Assembly: GCF_037975245.1 (NCBI RefSeq)
Contig: NC_092582.1
Coordinates: 8,930,501 to 8,994,500, forward strand
From: Apostichopus japonicus
Lineage: Eukaryota > Echinodermata > Holothuroidea > Aspidochirotida > Stichopodidae
Direction of reading: 5' to 3'
Length of the DNA stretch: 64,000 nucleotides
A model generated the notes under the pieces. The model worked only from the letters and a program-made list of their open reading frames with translations. It ran no database searches and was not told where the DNA came from. Shown here piece after piece: positions 46,774-58,635 of this stretch (positions are counted from its first letter, which is position 1; the number at the start of each line of letters is the position of its first letter). The translations under genes were made by a program, and so were the position numbers.

Positions 46774-49700
46774 TTGAGTTCTTTCATATAGCTTATTGTG
46801 TGTGGAAGCTAACTTTTAAGGGGTGATAGAGAGGGGAAGGATGGTTTAACTTTGGAATAGCCTAGTTCTGTATTATGCACAGCATGAGAGGAAGGTTGCA
46901 TATTATTTTTCCTCATGGACTGTTCATCTACTGGTAAAATTCATCCTCTAGTATTCTGTGAATTTGTAAGAATACCAACCATTTTTAGAGCTATTTTCCA
47001 ACTCTCCTTTTATTGCTAGGTAAGAAGAAGAGTTGAAACCCTTTGTCCTTAACCAGCAGTGTGTACAGTGCAAATTATTTAAACCTTGAATTTTGAAATT
47101 TGAATACAAAATAGGGGGGAAAAAAGCACCAAAAGCATAAATGTATTGTTTCCACGATCCTCATGTATGATGTTACAGCAAATTAAAGTTGAATGTATTC
47201 AGGGAGTTTTGTCTTAATGGACAGGACAAGTTGGAGAGAGGTTACATAGTACTATTAAGACGTCTGCCATCTAAAGATAATTGTTTGAATTAATACATTT
47301 TCAAAGACCTCTCATAGAGATTGTCTTAACGTTCGGGGCAAATTTTTTTAATGGTCGTCCAGTCATCTGAGACGTCCAAATATCTGTTCAGGCAACCAAA
47401 ACCAGCTTTGGAGGTCGTCCAGTGGACGCCTAGTTGTCTGCATCAAATTGCATTGTAACTATAAACCACCAAATAGTTAAAATGATACATTTGGTATCAC
47501 CCTCCATCACTTGGAAATACTTAAATAAAATATAAATGGTGGGCCTATGATCCACCTAATGGGAAGTTATACTGGCTCAAAACTGCTGTTCTATTCACTA
47601 AACCTACACATTTCTCTTACAGTGTGGTATAATGGTCATTCTGTTAATTTACATTTTTTCAGACAACCAAACTTGCTGTCAGGACAAACAAAACCGACCT
47701 TGTTATCCGAGGGAAACCCAGAAAAGGTCCTTAAAAATCTGATTGCCTATTGGGGAGGGGAAGGGGGGTTCGGTGGGGTGAGAGTAATGGGAACATAGGG
47801 CTTAGATGTGATCTTGTTATATGAGTTTATAATTCTTTACAGTTGAAATCAGGAATTTTTGTCATTTTACATTCATCCATCGGATAAAGATGTGAGTGGT
47901 TCTCGATGTTTTATTATACATCGGTCACATTTATTCTTTTTCAGAGTTTTTCTTTTTTGTCTGGTATTAAGCTTAAGAAGTAATTGATGGTTCTAGTTTT
48001 TCTCATGTTTAGGACCAAGCACAACATGAACTTAAACATATATATATAACAGTGATAGGGCTTACATTCCTAAATAGTCATCAAACCATGTGCAATATTA
48101 TGAATTAGCGAGATGGGGTAACTACCATAACAGAAAGGAGGATGTTTTGAAACTATCTGTTTGAAGCAGTAATTTTGTGGTGGCAGATTGCATTATAAAA
48201 TACTTACATTCTTACTGTATGAATTTATTTGTGGGAGTAAGGAAGAAGCAGTGAAAAGAAACCTTACTGGTTCATCAAATAAAAACAAAATTGTTACCTT
48301 AATGCATGTGTTTTTGGATTGTGGCATTCGTGTAAGAAATGAAACTTTTCATAAGATTTCATAAGAGCTTTTGTAGCTCCTGAAATCTATAAAGGCCAAA
48401 TATTCCACTTATTTAATAAATGTGGGAACTACAAGTTGTAGCACTTTGTCAGATTGCATTATAATTATACAGTATATTATATGAGAGAAATTAACAGTGT
48501 AGAGGAAAGTTGTTTCGAGGGTGTCAGTCTGATCCTGTGCGAGTGTACGCGCGTGTTTTTCTCTCCAATACATCTGGGGACAACATTGACAAAGTTTAAA
48601 GGAAGGCTATGGAGTTTGGGTATATCGTATTGCACTTATGACAAACAATTTATAATAATTAGTAACATACTTTTGTAGACGATTGACTAGAGTGTTCATT
48701 ATCTTCATATACCTTGTGTGTTTACAGTTGTTTCAAAGTTCAAAAGTCACAGCGATTCATGTAGTCAGTTGTAATCTCTCATGACATGTCACTGGTTTAC
48801 CAGAGCTCCTGTGATTGAAGTTTTAACTTGAGATCCCTAGTCGAAGTGGTGCTAGCAATAATAAAAAATAATAAAAAAAAGTTGTGGACAGTGAGATTAA
48901 TATGCAAATTGTAAGGACAGTCTTTGTTTATTAACTGTCATTTTGTTGTGTAAAGAGTGGGAAATTGCACCCCAAAACCAATGTCCTCTTTATAAAATGT
49001 CCTATTAAGGACACGCTGAAATGAAGCCCATTAAGAAATATCACTCCACCAGGAGTTAGCAATCATACAACTCCAGTGTGATAAGGTTACCATTGTTCTT
49101 TGCGCAACTAGTTTAAGACAAAATTTGTAAAAGTCACTTATAAGGTCACTAGAATACTGACCATTTATAATATTAAAAGTCTTTTCAAATTCCCCCCATA
49201 TTATCCCTCCTTCCCTTCTACAGACATGTATCTGCACATATGCTTTCTGTGGTACTAATTGTTACAGGTATATTATAGGTCATGAAAGCTATGTTTGCAT
49301 TCTAATTGGAAAAGATTTAAAGTTGACTCTAGGTTTAATTAATCACTGTACCAATAACAGGAACCTTTTTTTTTTTGGTTATCAATACTAGATTCGTATC
49401 AATTGATAGCATGCCATGATTTTTAAAGCATTAACATTTATGAGAATTATCCTAAGTCATTATAAAAATAATTTAAAAAAAAAAAGTGTATGTATGGTTA
49501 ATACTAGGTCAAGTGGAAAACAGGAGAGAAGAAATAAAAGATACATTTGTAAAACAAAAAATGGAATGGCTGTCTTTTCTCATAGTTTTGTTGTAATGAA
49601 AGCACTGACGAGTCTGCATGGCGAGCTAAATACTAATATGTTCAATAACTGGCAGTTCATCGGATTGCTCTAGTCTTAGTAGAAGTTATTAAAGATGGCA

Positions 49701-52595
49701 TTCTTGAGCGGGGGCAGGGGGGGGGGGATTTTTTGTCTGTTTACTTGACTTTCAGCTCCTCTCACATGCATTTTCTTTCTGTGCTGTATCAGAGTGTATC
49801 ACTTATGAGGAAACCTAAAAGACCTTTCTCCATATTTTCTGTTATGAATATCTCTTTCACATAGCCTGCTGACGATGGTTGGGCTTTCTTCCTCTTTCAC
49901 TGGCCACAGGAAACATTCAAAGGCAATGTGCTGAGTAAATTTGTTCGTCAGCAGTTTAACGTACCAGTGTGGTATGAGGACCTCAGTTGACATGTTCCAT
50001 TCACAGAACATGAGACAAATGCTAAGAGATGTGAAAGTGGAATCCACATTTTCCTATTAAAGACAATGAACAGTCTTAACTTCTTAGGTACAGTGGCGTG
50101 TACAAAAGTAGGGTAAGAGGGGAACCATGGCCACCATCTCCAGTTGGGGGAAAGCTGTTCAGTCAAGAAAAATTTCTTGACTATCAAATGTATTTATTAG
50201 CACAACCTTGCATTTAGACCCTAATTTTATGGTCTTAATATACCTCAGAAAAGATGTCTAAACATCCACTTGTTTTATGAGGAAGGTACAAGGGAGCCGA
50301 ACACAAGAGTGACAAGACAAGTATTTCATCCACCTACAGCTCGTCCAAGGAAGGTTCAGTCTGGGAAATTGAAATCCTGTGCATGGCACTGATAGGGTAC
50401 ATATCTTGGTTACCGGAAAGGGGTCACGTCAGTATTGAGAAAGTTGTTAATTAATTTAAACACCAGAACACACAACACAAAGAGTTACTACCAAATGAGT
50501 TGATGTTATCTTGACTTTCCTTAAAATCTAAATACATAATAATACGTACAACAGTAAAAGGTGAACTTCTGAAACTGCAAATAAGTAAATAATTTAACCA
50601 AACATTCTCAGATGCACAAAAATACAGCAAATTGCCAATTATCATTACGACAAGCCTTCTTCCCCAAACTCATTCCTGTACAAGGAAACCGCTTAAATTT
50701 TCTGGATTTTGTTTTAACAATTGGCCAAAAAAGGTGAGAGGAGTCAGGAAGGGGGAAGGCCTGGGCAACTTAAAAACAGCACAACCCCTGCCAGTGAATA
50801 CTGTAGTCCATATCATGGAATTATTAATGTCTGATTATGATATCTCCTAATATGAAATCAATCTTCAAGGTATAATTGTTGGGTCCTAGTCAGACACTTT
50901 GCAGTGTGTGTGTGATTATGAATGTCAACTGCTCTTCTCTGATAGGATGCCATGCAAATTTCCAAATAATCACTACAGTATATCAGTTTAAGACTTGTCA
51001 GGAAATAACACTGACAGTAGGATTTTCTAATCATTACAGAAAAATAATTTTAATCTTCACTGGTTATTTGGAGGAAACTTCTTTCCAGATTATAAACACA
51101 AAAAATTCAGATCAGAATGCAGCTGATTCATTTCCAGTGTTTTCATTCTTTGTCCGTATTAACCTTTATCAGTTCTTGTATCCAGCAAACAATACTAAAG
51201 CACAAAAACAAATATGTATTTATAAACGTCCCCAAAAGATGTGACGCAGCCCTCCCTCTCCCGACTAAATTTCAAACTTTTTAAATATTCGTTCATTCAC
51301 AATATACATATGACATACACATGGTTTAAGGGACATTAAAGGTCCATCATCAAAGTTTACTTCTGGATCTTTCAATGGTAGTCAGAAATATGCACTAATA
51401 ACATGATAGCACACGATACCAAACTTTGTAATCAGTCATCAATAATTATTTAATCAACAAAGCACAAAAACTTCAGTCTGCAAACCTCCTGAGAGTGATC
51501 AACCCCTCCCCCCCCCCCCCAAACAAAATAACTTTTGCCCATAACTTTGTCAAACTTGGAGAGTTATAACATTCCTCTTCCAAGTCACCACAGCTGGATG
51601 TTCACTGGATTTGCAGAAATCAAATCCAATCACCTTAGGCTGTGGTGTCCAGTTTCTACGTAAATATATATTAACTTTTTTGCTCTTTGCATAATAATGT
51701 TATTCCATAAAGTGGCTTACATGCATACATACTTATGAAAAGATTACTGAGTTGTAAGTTTGGGTTGTTGAGAGAAGAAGTTTAGGAGGTGAATTCTATT
51801 TAATGCTGCACTGCATATCAAGGTTTGAAGGAGACAAATCTGTTGAATCCAGTATGTTAAAGCGATTTATTCTCGCTGCAGATGTTGATAGTAGTGCAAT
51901 GTAAACATTTTATCCTGGTATGAATTTTTAATATGTGTGATAGTGTATGATGACACCTGGCAACAGGGAATTGAGTGACAACACCCTTTGCAATGGAGAT
52001 GAAATGTCTATTGGAAAATCCATTGACACATCGCTGGAATCACAGGGTCTACTTGTGAATGTCCCATTTAAAACATATTAGTACAGTAATCTAACACCAA
52101 CCTGTGGAGATGCTACATAACAGTCACAATCATTAGGTCTCTAGCTGAGTTGGTTAAGTTGACTTTGTGAAAATGAGAGGGACAAGTATTGAGATCCAGT
52201 GACTAGCTATAGTTTCATTGTTTGATTGCACATTATCTCTTAACCACGACCGATGACCATCCAGCCTGTAAAACAGCACTACTAAGTCACTAATTGCAGG
52301 TTTTGCCAAACTTTGAACTATAAACAGAATGAGCAAGTTTTCTAAGACCAATTCTCCTTCATGGTTATTATTAGTCTTAGTTGTACAACAGGGTGCCATT
52401 TTGCCATCTGTTATCTGCCCCAAGTTGAATTTGCAAAAAGTACTGTAAAGTACTGTAAAATTTAGTTGCCTCAACTTGACGAGTAAATTTACCAATAAAG
52501 TGGGTAGACGAGCATAGTTTCCATACAAGGAGATATATGAAAAGACTATTGTACATGTACTATGCGAGCCAATTATTCTCACTTTATTTAGTTAT
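46774..52595. other. gene-free spacer
   Basis: No coding exon is supported on either strand. It holds poly-G near 49720, poly-C near 51510, A/T homopolymers, and at 52141-52160 a tRNA A-box-like phrase (TAGCTGAGTTGGTTAAG) that may be a worn SINE. SRPRA and PPP1R11 converge on this region. Confidence 0.5.
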
Positions 52596-52601
52596 TTTAT
52601 T
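52596..52601 (-). terminator. PPP1R11: candidate poly(A) signal of PPP1R11
   Basis: AATAAA on the minus strand about 350 bases past the stop codon; another lies at 52583-52588. Confidence 0.55.
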
Positions 52602-52952
52602 GAATAAAAGTACACAACAGTACAAAGTTGTCCATATAACAGAGATCACACACCATGATTTAATAACTGTTCCTCTCTCTTGAGATAAACAACTCTGTTT
52701 CTCATACTAATGACGATACTTGACATGTTCTTGCCAGGTACAGTATTTACACAGTACTAAGATTTTTTCGACAGTGGCAAAGCACACAATGAAGTCTTTG
52801 AAAGCTCAGACTTAAAAGCCGTCATTCTGTCTGTCGGTTTCCAATATTACTTTTTAGGTTTTTACGGGAAACAACACGCTCCATACTGGTCACGAGGGGT
52901 CTTGTCCTTGAAGATCTGTCCCTCATGTTAAAGCAGCCTGCGTGCCTAAGCG

Positions 52953-53131
52953 TTAATCTCCCGAGGTGTTACCGTGGTGATCATGTGAACAACCATCAGT
53001 GCCGTCTGGTTTTTTTTTCTGGTATCCCTTTCTCTGTTGCTTTCGACACATCTTGCAGTCATCGTCAGAATCTGACTCACTCGAGGACGAACTCTCCCCA
53101 AAGATCTTGGGTTTCTCGTAAATACAACAGC
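52953..53131 (-). CDS. PPP1R11: PPP1R11 exon 3: Cys-rich and acidic C-terminal part
   Basis: Completes CCCIYEKPKIFGESS, then a Ser/Asp run, CKMC and a His-rich tail, with the stop at the 52953 end. Confidence 0.95.
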
Positions 53132-55500
53132 CTGAATGAGTGAGAAAGACCAAATAAATTTAAAACCTTAAACAAATCATCTTGTAAATAAAGGAAGTGT
53201 ATCACAAAATCATACAGAATCTACATTAGGTTACGTTTGAGTCCAATACCCCATCCAGATTCTGGCCCAGTGTGGGTGGGTTTGTCTTTCCACAAGTAAT
53301 GTGTCCACCTTGTTTGTCCTTGTTACACACAGTATCTATAGTACTGTACAATCTTTGTCTTTCATAAAAAGTAATTGAGATATTCAGCAGGGAGTTGATA
53401 CTGTACTCTAAAATGATGTCAGTACTTGAAGTCTGTTGTGATGAAGTATTTACTGTGCCCTTAGATCTAAAATTTACTGCCGGTCTTACTGTCAGAAAAC
53501 ATCTTAAAACTAACAATTAAACAAAAAAATACTCAATATTGTGTGTCGGCAGCTTCTTACATTACGCAGATTCCCATTCATGTAATACATGCTGACACAG
53601 AGGTGATGGGGTCCTCTGAAAAGTCTCATTATATTAAAAAGAAACAAAATGGGGTTTGGAAATACCAGGAAGTTGCTCAATGGAAATTGATCTCATTTTA
53701 ATTAATTCAGATTACTTGCCATCAGCAAATTGTGTTTCTCATATAATTCCCCAAGGTATGCTCAGGCGTAGAAGTTCAAAATTTTAAGCCCCTTAGTTTA
53801 AAAATTCATTGCTTAACAAAATCTACCATAGGTGAAAATATTGTTCTAGGTGTCATTTTCCTGAACTGAAGCACATTGAGCCCAATGATATTTGTAGGAT
53901 GTTAATAAGCCTATCAAAGTGCACAGCAAACCATATCGCAAAAGAATCACTGCTCCACAGGAATGCTCTGCAAATTACCATACCACTCAGATTTGATTAA
54001 ATACCATCAACTAACTATATGGAGGATTCAATTTGTTGAGCCCTCAATGTTTTCACTTTCCTTTCACTCTTAAAGTATAATTTGTACTTTTTATACTCTT
54101 AAAATCTTCAAACTCTACAAGGGATGAAACAAACAAATGAACAAACCAACCAACCAACCAACTACTTACATTTAGATTTCTTTTTATTCATGTGTTCATT
54201 ATCTACAACTCCCTGCTTCCAGTTGACTTTTTTCTTCGGTTTTGGTTTCTTCAGTTTTAATTTCAATGATGGCTGCAAAAGAGTAAAAGAGAAAGGAAAA
54301 ATAATTTCAGATGTGAACTTATATAGCTCTGTTGGTTCTCTATGGTTCACATTTTTTTTGTCAGAACTACAGTACAGGACATTACTCAATGAATGCAGCT
54401 TAAAGGGATAATGAAGTCTAAGATTAACAACAAAAATTTAACAAAAAAGTTTTTTCCACACGTTGCAAACTTGAAAGTTATTTTATTTTTATTTATTTTA
54501 TGTGGAGAAAACTACAGTTGCAATTTGTGAAGTCACAACATTTAATTCTCAAAAAAGGCAGAAAGCTGGACAAATTTATGTTTCATAAGCACTGTAGTAT
54601 ATACTGTTTAAAATCTCAGACTTTGTTATTATTTATTTTGCAAGTATGTAATAAATTGGATTCCGAATTTGATTACATCCTTCACATTATGTGGCAAAGA
54701 TACTATTCTATTAAATTTATAAGTGGAAACAAAATTTCAACATTTACTTCATGCTGTTTGAGAATACACTTAACTGGTCAACGGAACGACCTAAATTTCT
54801 ATGGTATTTAGGGCCTAACAGCATCAGACCTATTACTAAAATTGACTTAAAATGCATTTAAAATGTTTATTGTCAGTGTCATGTTGCCCAAGTACATAGG
54901 CAATGAGACACAAAGAGTCTATTGTGTTAAGAAGTTATGCAGGCATATTGTTAAGCTTGAGGTCGATTTAAGATCGTGGCAGGTAGTTTACATAATCAAA
55001 AAACTTTTCTTGCTCTAGCATGCTATAATTGGAGCCAATAAAGCAGATCTTTAAGTGAAATTCCTATAGCCATTACCAATACCAGTGGAGCATATTTGTA
55101 ACGATCAGCTACAATTTAACTTAAGGTTTAGTCAATTCGTTACCAGTGATTTTACTGACTTGACTTCAGTGTTGGAGTCATATCACTTTGAAATTTATTG
55201 AGTCATGTGTTATAATAACATTGCAGTTTAGAGTAACTAGGCCTAGCGTAACGCTAAAGTAAAGGTTATAGTATTGCCTATTGGCTCAATTCGAGTCACT
55301 CAGACAACTATTAAAAGTAGAATGCTACCTACACAACATTCTGCAACTTAGGGCCTGGCGTAGCCTACTAACAATAACACTAACAGAAAAATATATAAAC
55401 TTAGGCTAGGTCTTAGTAACAGACGCCTAACGTTAACGTTGCATACCGATGTATTTTGTTCCGTAACTGTGGTAGTGGATATTGCGTAAGCTGTTGCCAT
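52953..55500 (-). CDS. PPP1R11: protein phosphatase 1 regulatory subunit 11 (inhibitor-3)
   Basis: Three minus-strand exons, 55500-55447, 54272-54170 and 53131-52953, with phases 0 and 1, encode 111 aa (human 126). The N-terminus MATAYAISTTTVTEQNTS parallels the Thr/Val-rich human start. KKKVNW is the RVxF-type PP1-docking motif. DNEHM, then KKKSKCCCIYEKP and FGESS, are nearly identical to human. The triple Cys arises across the exon 2/3 junction. A Ser/Asp-rich run, a C-x2-C pair (CKMC), a basic patch and a final GCSHDHHG follow. The family inhibits PP1 and its Cys-rich part has been linked to ubiquitin ligase activity. The C-terminal Cys/His cluster looks split by a short insertion compared with human. 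Confidence 0.95.
54170..54272 (-). CDS. PPP1R11: PPP1R11 exon 2: PP1-docking segment
   Basis: 34 codons plus one base. Starts PSLKLKLKKPKPKKKVNW and ends KKKSK(C) at the donor GTAAGT. Confidence 0.95.
55447..55500 (-). CDS. PPP1R11: PPP1R11 exon 1
   Basis: 18 codons, ATG to TCG, before GTATGC. Chosen because it gives the expected Thr-rich start, a phase-0 donor, and nothing better lies upstream. Confidence 0.85.
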
Positions 55501-55828
55501 TTAGACTTTAACTTGGATCACTAATGGACGGTACTGAAACTGTTACAATTTGCTAGACCTAGTTCCAGATTGCTATAGAATAAGCCCTTTCCTTTCATTG
55601 AGTTCCGTGTTAAGTAGTGGTCAGAGTTCGTGAAGTTTCAGAAATTAACGTTGAAAACTCCGCTGTTAACCAATATCGTAAGGGTAGCCTAAGTTACTGT
55701 GTAGTTGGTAATGCATGCTAGTGTCACAAGTACAACATTGCACTAGACCGTCGCACAGAAATTGTGGAGTATCTGTCAACAAGCCACAGCGACTGGAAGC
55801 TAGCAGTGATTACAACATAAACATTGTG

Positions 55829-55883
55829 TAAAAGTAAGTTGGCCTGACGATTCGATCCTAGCAGGATCTTCTTCAAAGGCTAA
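55829..55883 (-). repeat. dispersed repeat with hammerhead-like core, copy 2
   Basis: The minus strand reads GCCTTTGAAGAAGATCCTGC then TAGGATCGAATCGTCAGG and CCAACTTACTTTTACACA. It matches the 12341 copy across the stem, the GAA box and the downstream CCAACTTACTT phrase. It is more worn at the GAAAC box. It lies about 330 bases upstream of the PPP1R11 start. Confidence 0.65.
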
Positions 55884-56756
55884 ATCAAATGACATAAATA
55901 CTGATTAGATGTCTTCACGTGTACAACTTCAAGACACGAATTTTGAACATGGCTGGCTTAATACGCCATTAAGGCCTTATGAAATCATTTTTACGATGAT
56001 ATAATTAATAAGATTCAATTTTCCGTTTCGAGAAATATTCCTGAAAATGGCCGGATTTGCTGAAAACATTTCCAAAGTGGCCAGGTACAAACGGAAAGAA
56101 ACTTAGAGGATAGGCGAAACGGAAAGGGATTGCCGCAGCGGGTGTAGTTGGGGGGGGGGGGGGGGGGGGTATGAAATAAAGTGCACGGGCAAGGTATTGG
56201 AAGGGCGATAGAGCACGATAAATGGATTGAAGTGGAATAGAATATTGTAACTGATCTGTCCATCTATAAAATACTACGAAACGCTGCATTTGTTTATCGA
56301 ATATAGATACCACGAACGTAAGTTAAAAGATAGCCTACGTTTTGTAATGACTCGGGAGATATAGACTGTTGTACCACTATACGTCAGAGCAGTGATTTAA
56401 CAACTCCCTTGTCTACTGCGTTGTACTTCTTGTCTTTGCCTAGACGAAATAAATCTGTGATTTCATGTTAATATTGTGAACACACATGAACATAACCAGC
56501 TGCCGCAATCTAAGGCCACTACTGAGCATAAAGTTAGGTCGAACGTACGAATAGTAGGCAAATTGATTCACCGATAGCCTAGACTATAGCATTGTTAATT
56601 ACTAAATTAAGCCAACATTTAGTTTATATACGGGCCGCGGTCTTGAACTAGCAACACTGAGGCCTAGGCAATGTAACATATTTCTGGTTTTGCCATCCTT
56701 ATTTGTCTCCATGTGTATAGTCACTGCCGCCTACAGTGCGGTGCAGGAAATAGGAG

Positions 56757-56765
56757 GTTTGTAAC
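56757..56765. repeat. target-site duplication, left
   Basis: GTTTGTAAC, identical to 57377-57385, directly abutting the GGG end of the TIR element. Confidence 0.85.
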
Positions 56766-57376
56766 GGGACAAACTAAAACGAATGACAGCGAATGACCGA
56801 TTGACAATTGACTTTGTACAGGGTTAATTATCATTTGCGAATGACAGCGAATGAAGGCGAAGGACAGTATTGAGAAGAGATAGAATGATTAACGGAGTGG
56901 AGTAAATGCGGTTATTGGTTTTCTGCGCAAAAATGATTTGCGGAAAATCGCATATAACGTGGTTGCAGGGTTTTGGTGTAATTTACGGATAGAAACCACA
57001 GGGAAAGTTTTTGTGTGAGGATGCGCTTGAGTGCTGTGCTTTTTACCTCTGTAGATTTATATAGAAAGATAACTGCAGCCGTTTCAAGATTATAGTATTG
57101 TTAGTTTCTAACAATTAATATCGGAAAAATGACGTTAAAGTTACTTTTCAAAATCAGACTTACAATTTCGCGTACTATAAGGTGCGTTTTTATCTTGTCC
57201 GTACTTTTCTAGATCTAGATACCCACGAAGTCTGAACTGTGATATCCGGTTGAAGCAACTTGTCTAGCTGTGCTGTCATTACTGTCATTCGTTTTAGTCA
57301 ACACATTTTTTTAGTGTGTACAACATATTGTCATTCGTTATGTGTAACGCAATTGTCATTCGTTTTAGTAACACCC
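56766..57376. mobile_element. 611-bp non-autonomous TIR transposon with 9-bp target duplication
   Basis: The left end GGGACAAACTAAAACGAATG (then ACA) and the inverse complement of the right end GGGTGTTACTAAAACGAATG (then ACA) agree at 19 of 23 positions. Both flanks are GTTTGTAAC, nine of nine. GAATGAC units recur several times just inside the left end and, inverted (GTCATTC), just inside the right end, a typical transposase-binding arrangement. No open frame of note. A 9-bp duplication with GGG ends suggests Merlin- or Mutator-like mobilisation; this is inference. A second copy starts at 63819. Confidence 0.9.
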
Positions 57377-57385
57377 GTTTGTAAC
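57377..57385. repeat. target-site duplication, right
   Basis: GTTTGTAAC, identical to the left flank at 56757-56765. Confidence 0.85.
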
Positions 57386-57751
57386 TACTGTACGTTGTAA
57401 ATAATTGATCGGACCTTTTCGAAATAGCGCCATTATTTTGCTCAGCGCGTAATTACGTCAACATAAGTTGGTTGAGAAGCGGGAGCTGCAGTATAAGTGA
57501 AAGATTAGAGGAACCGGAAGAAGAGGTGGAGAAGGGGGGAGGGGTTCAAGGTATATTTTTTGTGAGTTCATTAGGAGAGGTTCATGGTATATATCTCTAA
57601 CTGTCTCCCCTTCTGGTGATTGTGGTAATTCTATCAGTATCTCATTTCCACAAGGTTTGACATGAGGATATATTTATATCGCTATTGAAATGAGAATTAA
57701 GATGAGTCGAGGGCGGGTGGGGGAGGGGGTGAGGGAGGTTGTTTCAAAAAG

Positions 57752-58207
57752 GTGTCCAAATGTCTTTGTGAATCGGGAGCCGTCTGGTTAAGTTGTATTA
57801 ATACGGTACGTGTGGTATACTCATTAGACTTAAAGTACTTAAGAACACGTTTGTTGAGAACTATTATTCATGCATATTTTCTGGTCCCAAAAATTCTCTT
57901 CTGGTTTCTTCATCAGGCACAAAAGCAATACAAACTAAACTCGTTATCAGTTTTCTTAGAACTATGGGCAGCTCTAAAATTACAACTAAAGAGAAAATGT
58001 TACCAACGTTTCTTTAAAAAAAAAATTCCCTCTATATCCACAAATCGCAGAGTCAGAGTACCGTTTGTTCCATGCGAGAAAAGGCCTATATTATATATTT
58101 TTTTAAAGCTTAAAATAGTTATCATTTTTGAAACCACCTTCCTCAAACGATTTCATCAGTACTTTACGCTTTACGTCGTCGTTTACCCCAATCCCATTGA
58201 AAGTTAA
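57752..58207 (+). other. 151-codon open frame, unassigned
   Basis: This is the longest open frame in the window outside the acidic precursor exon and one low-complexity frame. The product would be Lys/Arg- and aromatic-rich with no motif I recognise. There is no signal peptide and no clear splice partners. It lies just before a hAT-like element, so it may be chance or decayed transposon sequence. Confidence 0.2.
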
Positions 58208-58220
58208 ATACCATATATCT

Positions 58221-58635
58221 CAGTGGTTCCCAAACTTTTCAAGGCGGGGACCCCATTTCATGTAGCGCCATCCGAGCGCGACCCCAAGTTTGTGTCTCCG
58301 GAATAATGAAGTTGTGCAGGCCCACATGTACCTGTAGTACAGTACTGTAGTTGTATGTGAAAACAATATAGTGAATATACAGAAGCAGGGTGGCCAGCGA
58401 CAATTGAGCAAAAAACGCCAGATTCACTCAGGAAAACGCTAGAACGGCAGCTAATAAAACCCTAAATATGAGTTTTCAGGGTGAATTTTGTAGGATTTTG
58501 ACTGCGAACGTTCAAATTCGGGTAAATTTTGGGTACCCTCAGATTTTTTTATATATTCTGAAACAAGCCTGCGACCCCACAAGAATTGCTTCGCGACCCC
58601 AGTTGGGGTCGCGACTCCAGGTTTGGGAAACCATG
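58221..58635. mobile_element. hAT-like non-autonomous element, about 415 bp
   Basis: The left end CAGTGGTTCCCAAACTTTTC and the right end, inverse complement CATGGTTTCCCAAACCTGG, are the familiar CAGTGGTTC-type hAT termini, followed in both arms by GCGACCCC or GGACCCC. Flanks ATATATCT and ATATATAC agree at six of eight positions, close to the 8-bp hAT duplication. No transposase is present. Confidence 0.75.

Noticed and set aside
49799-50187. Two overlapping minus-strand open frames of about 80 codons
   Set aside because: No recognisable motif, no splice context and overlapping frames; likely chance.
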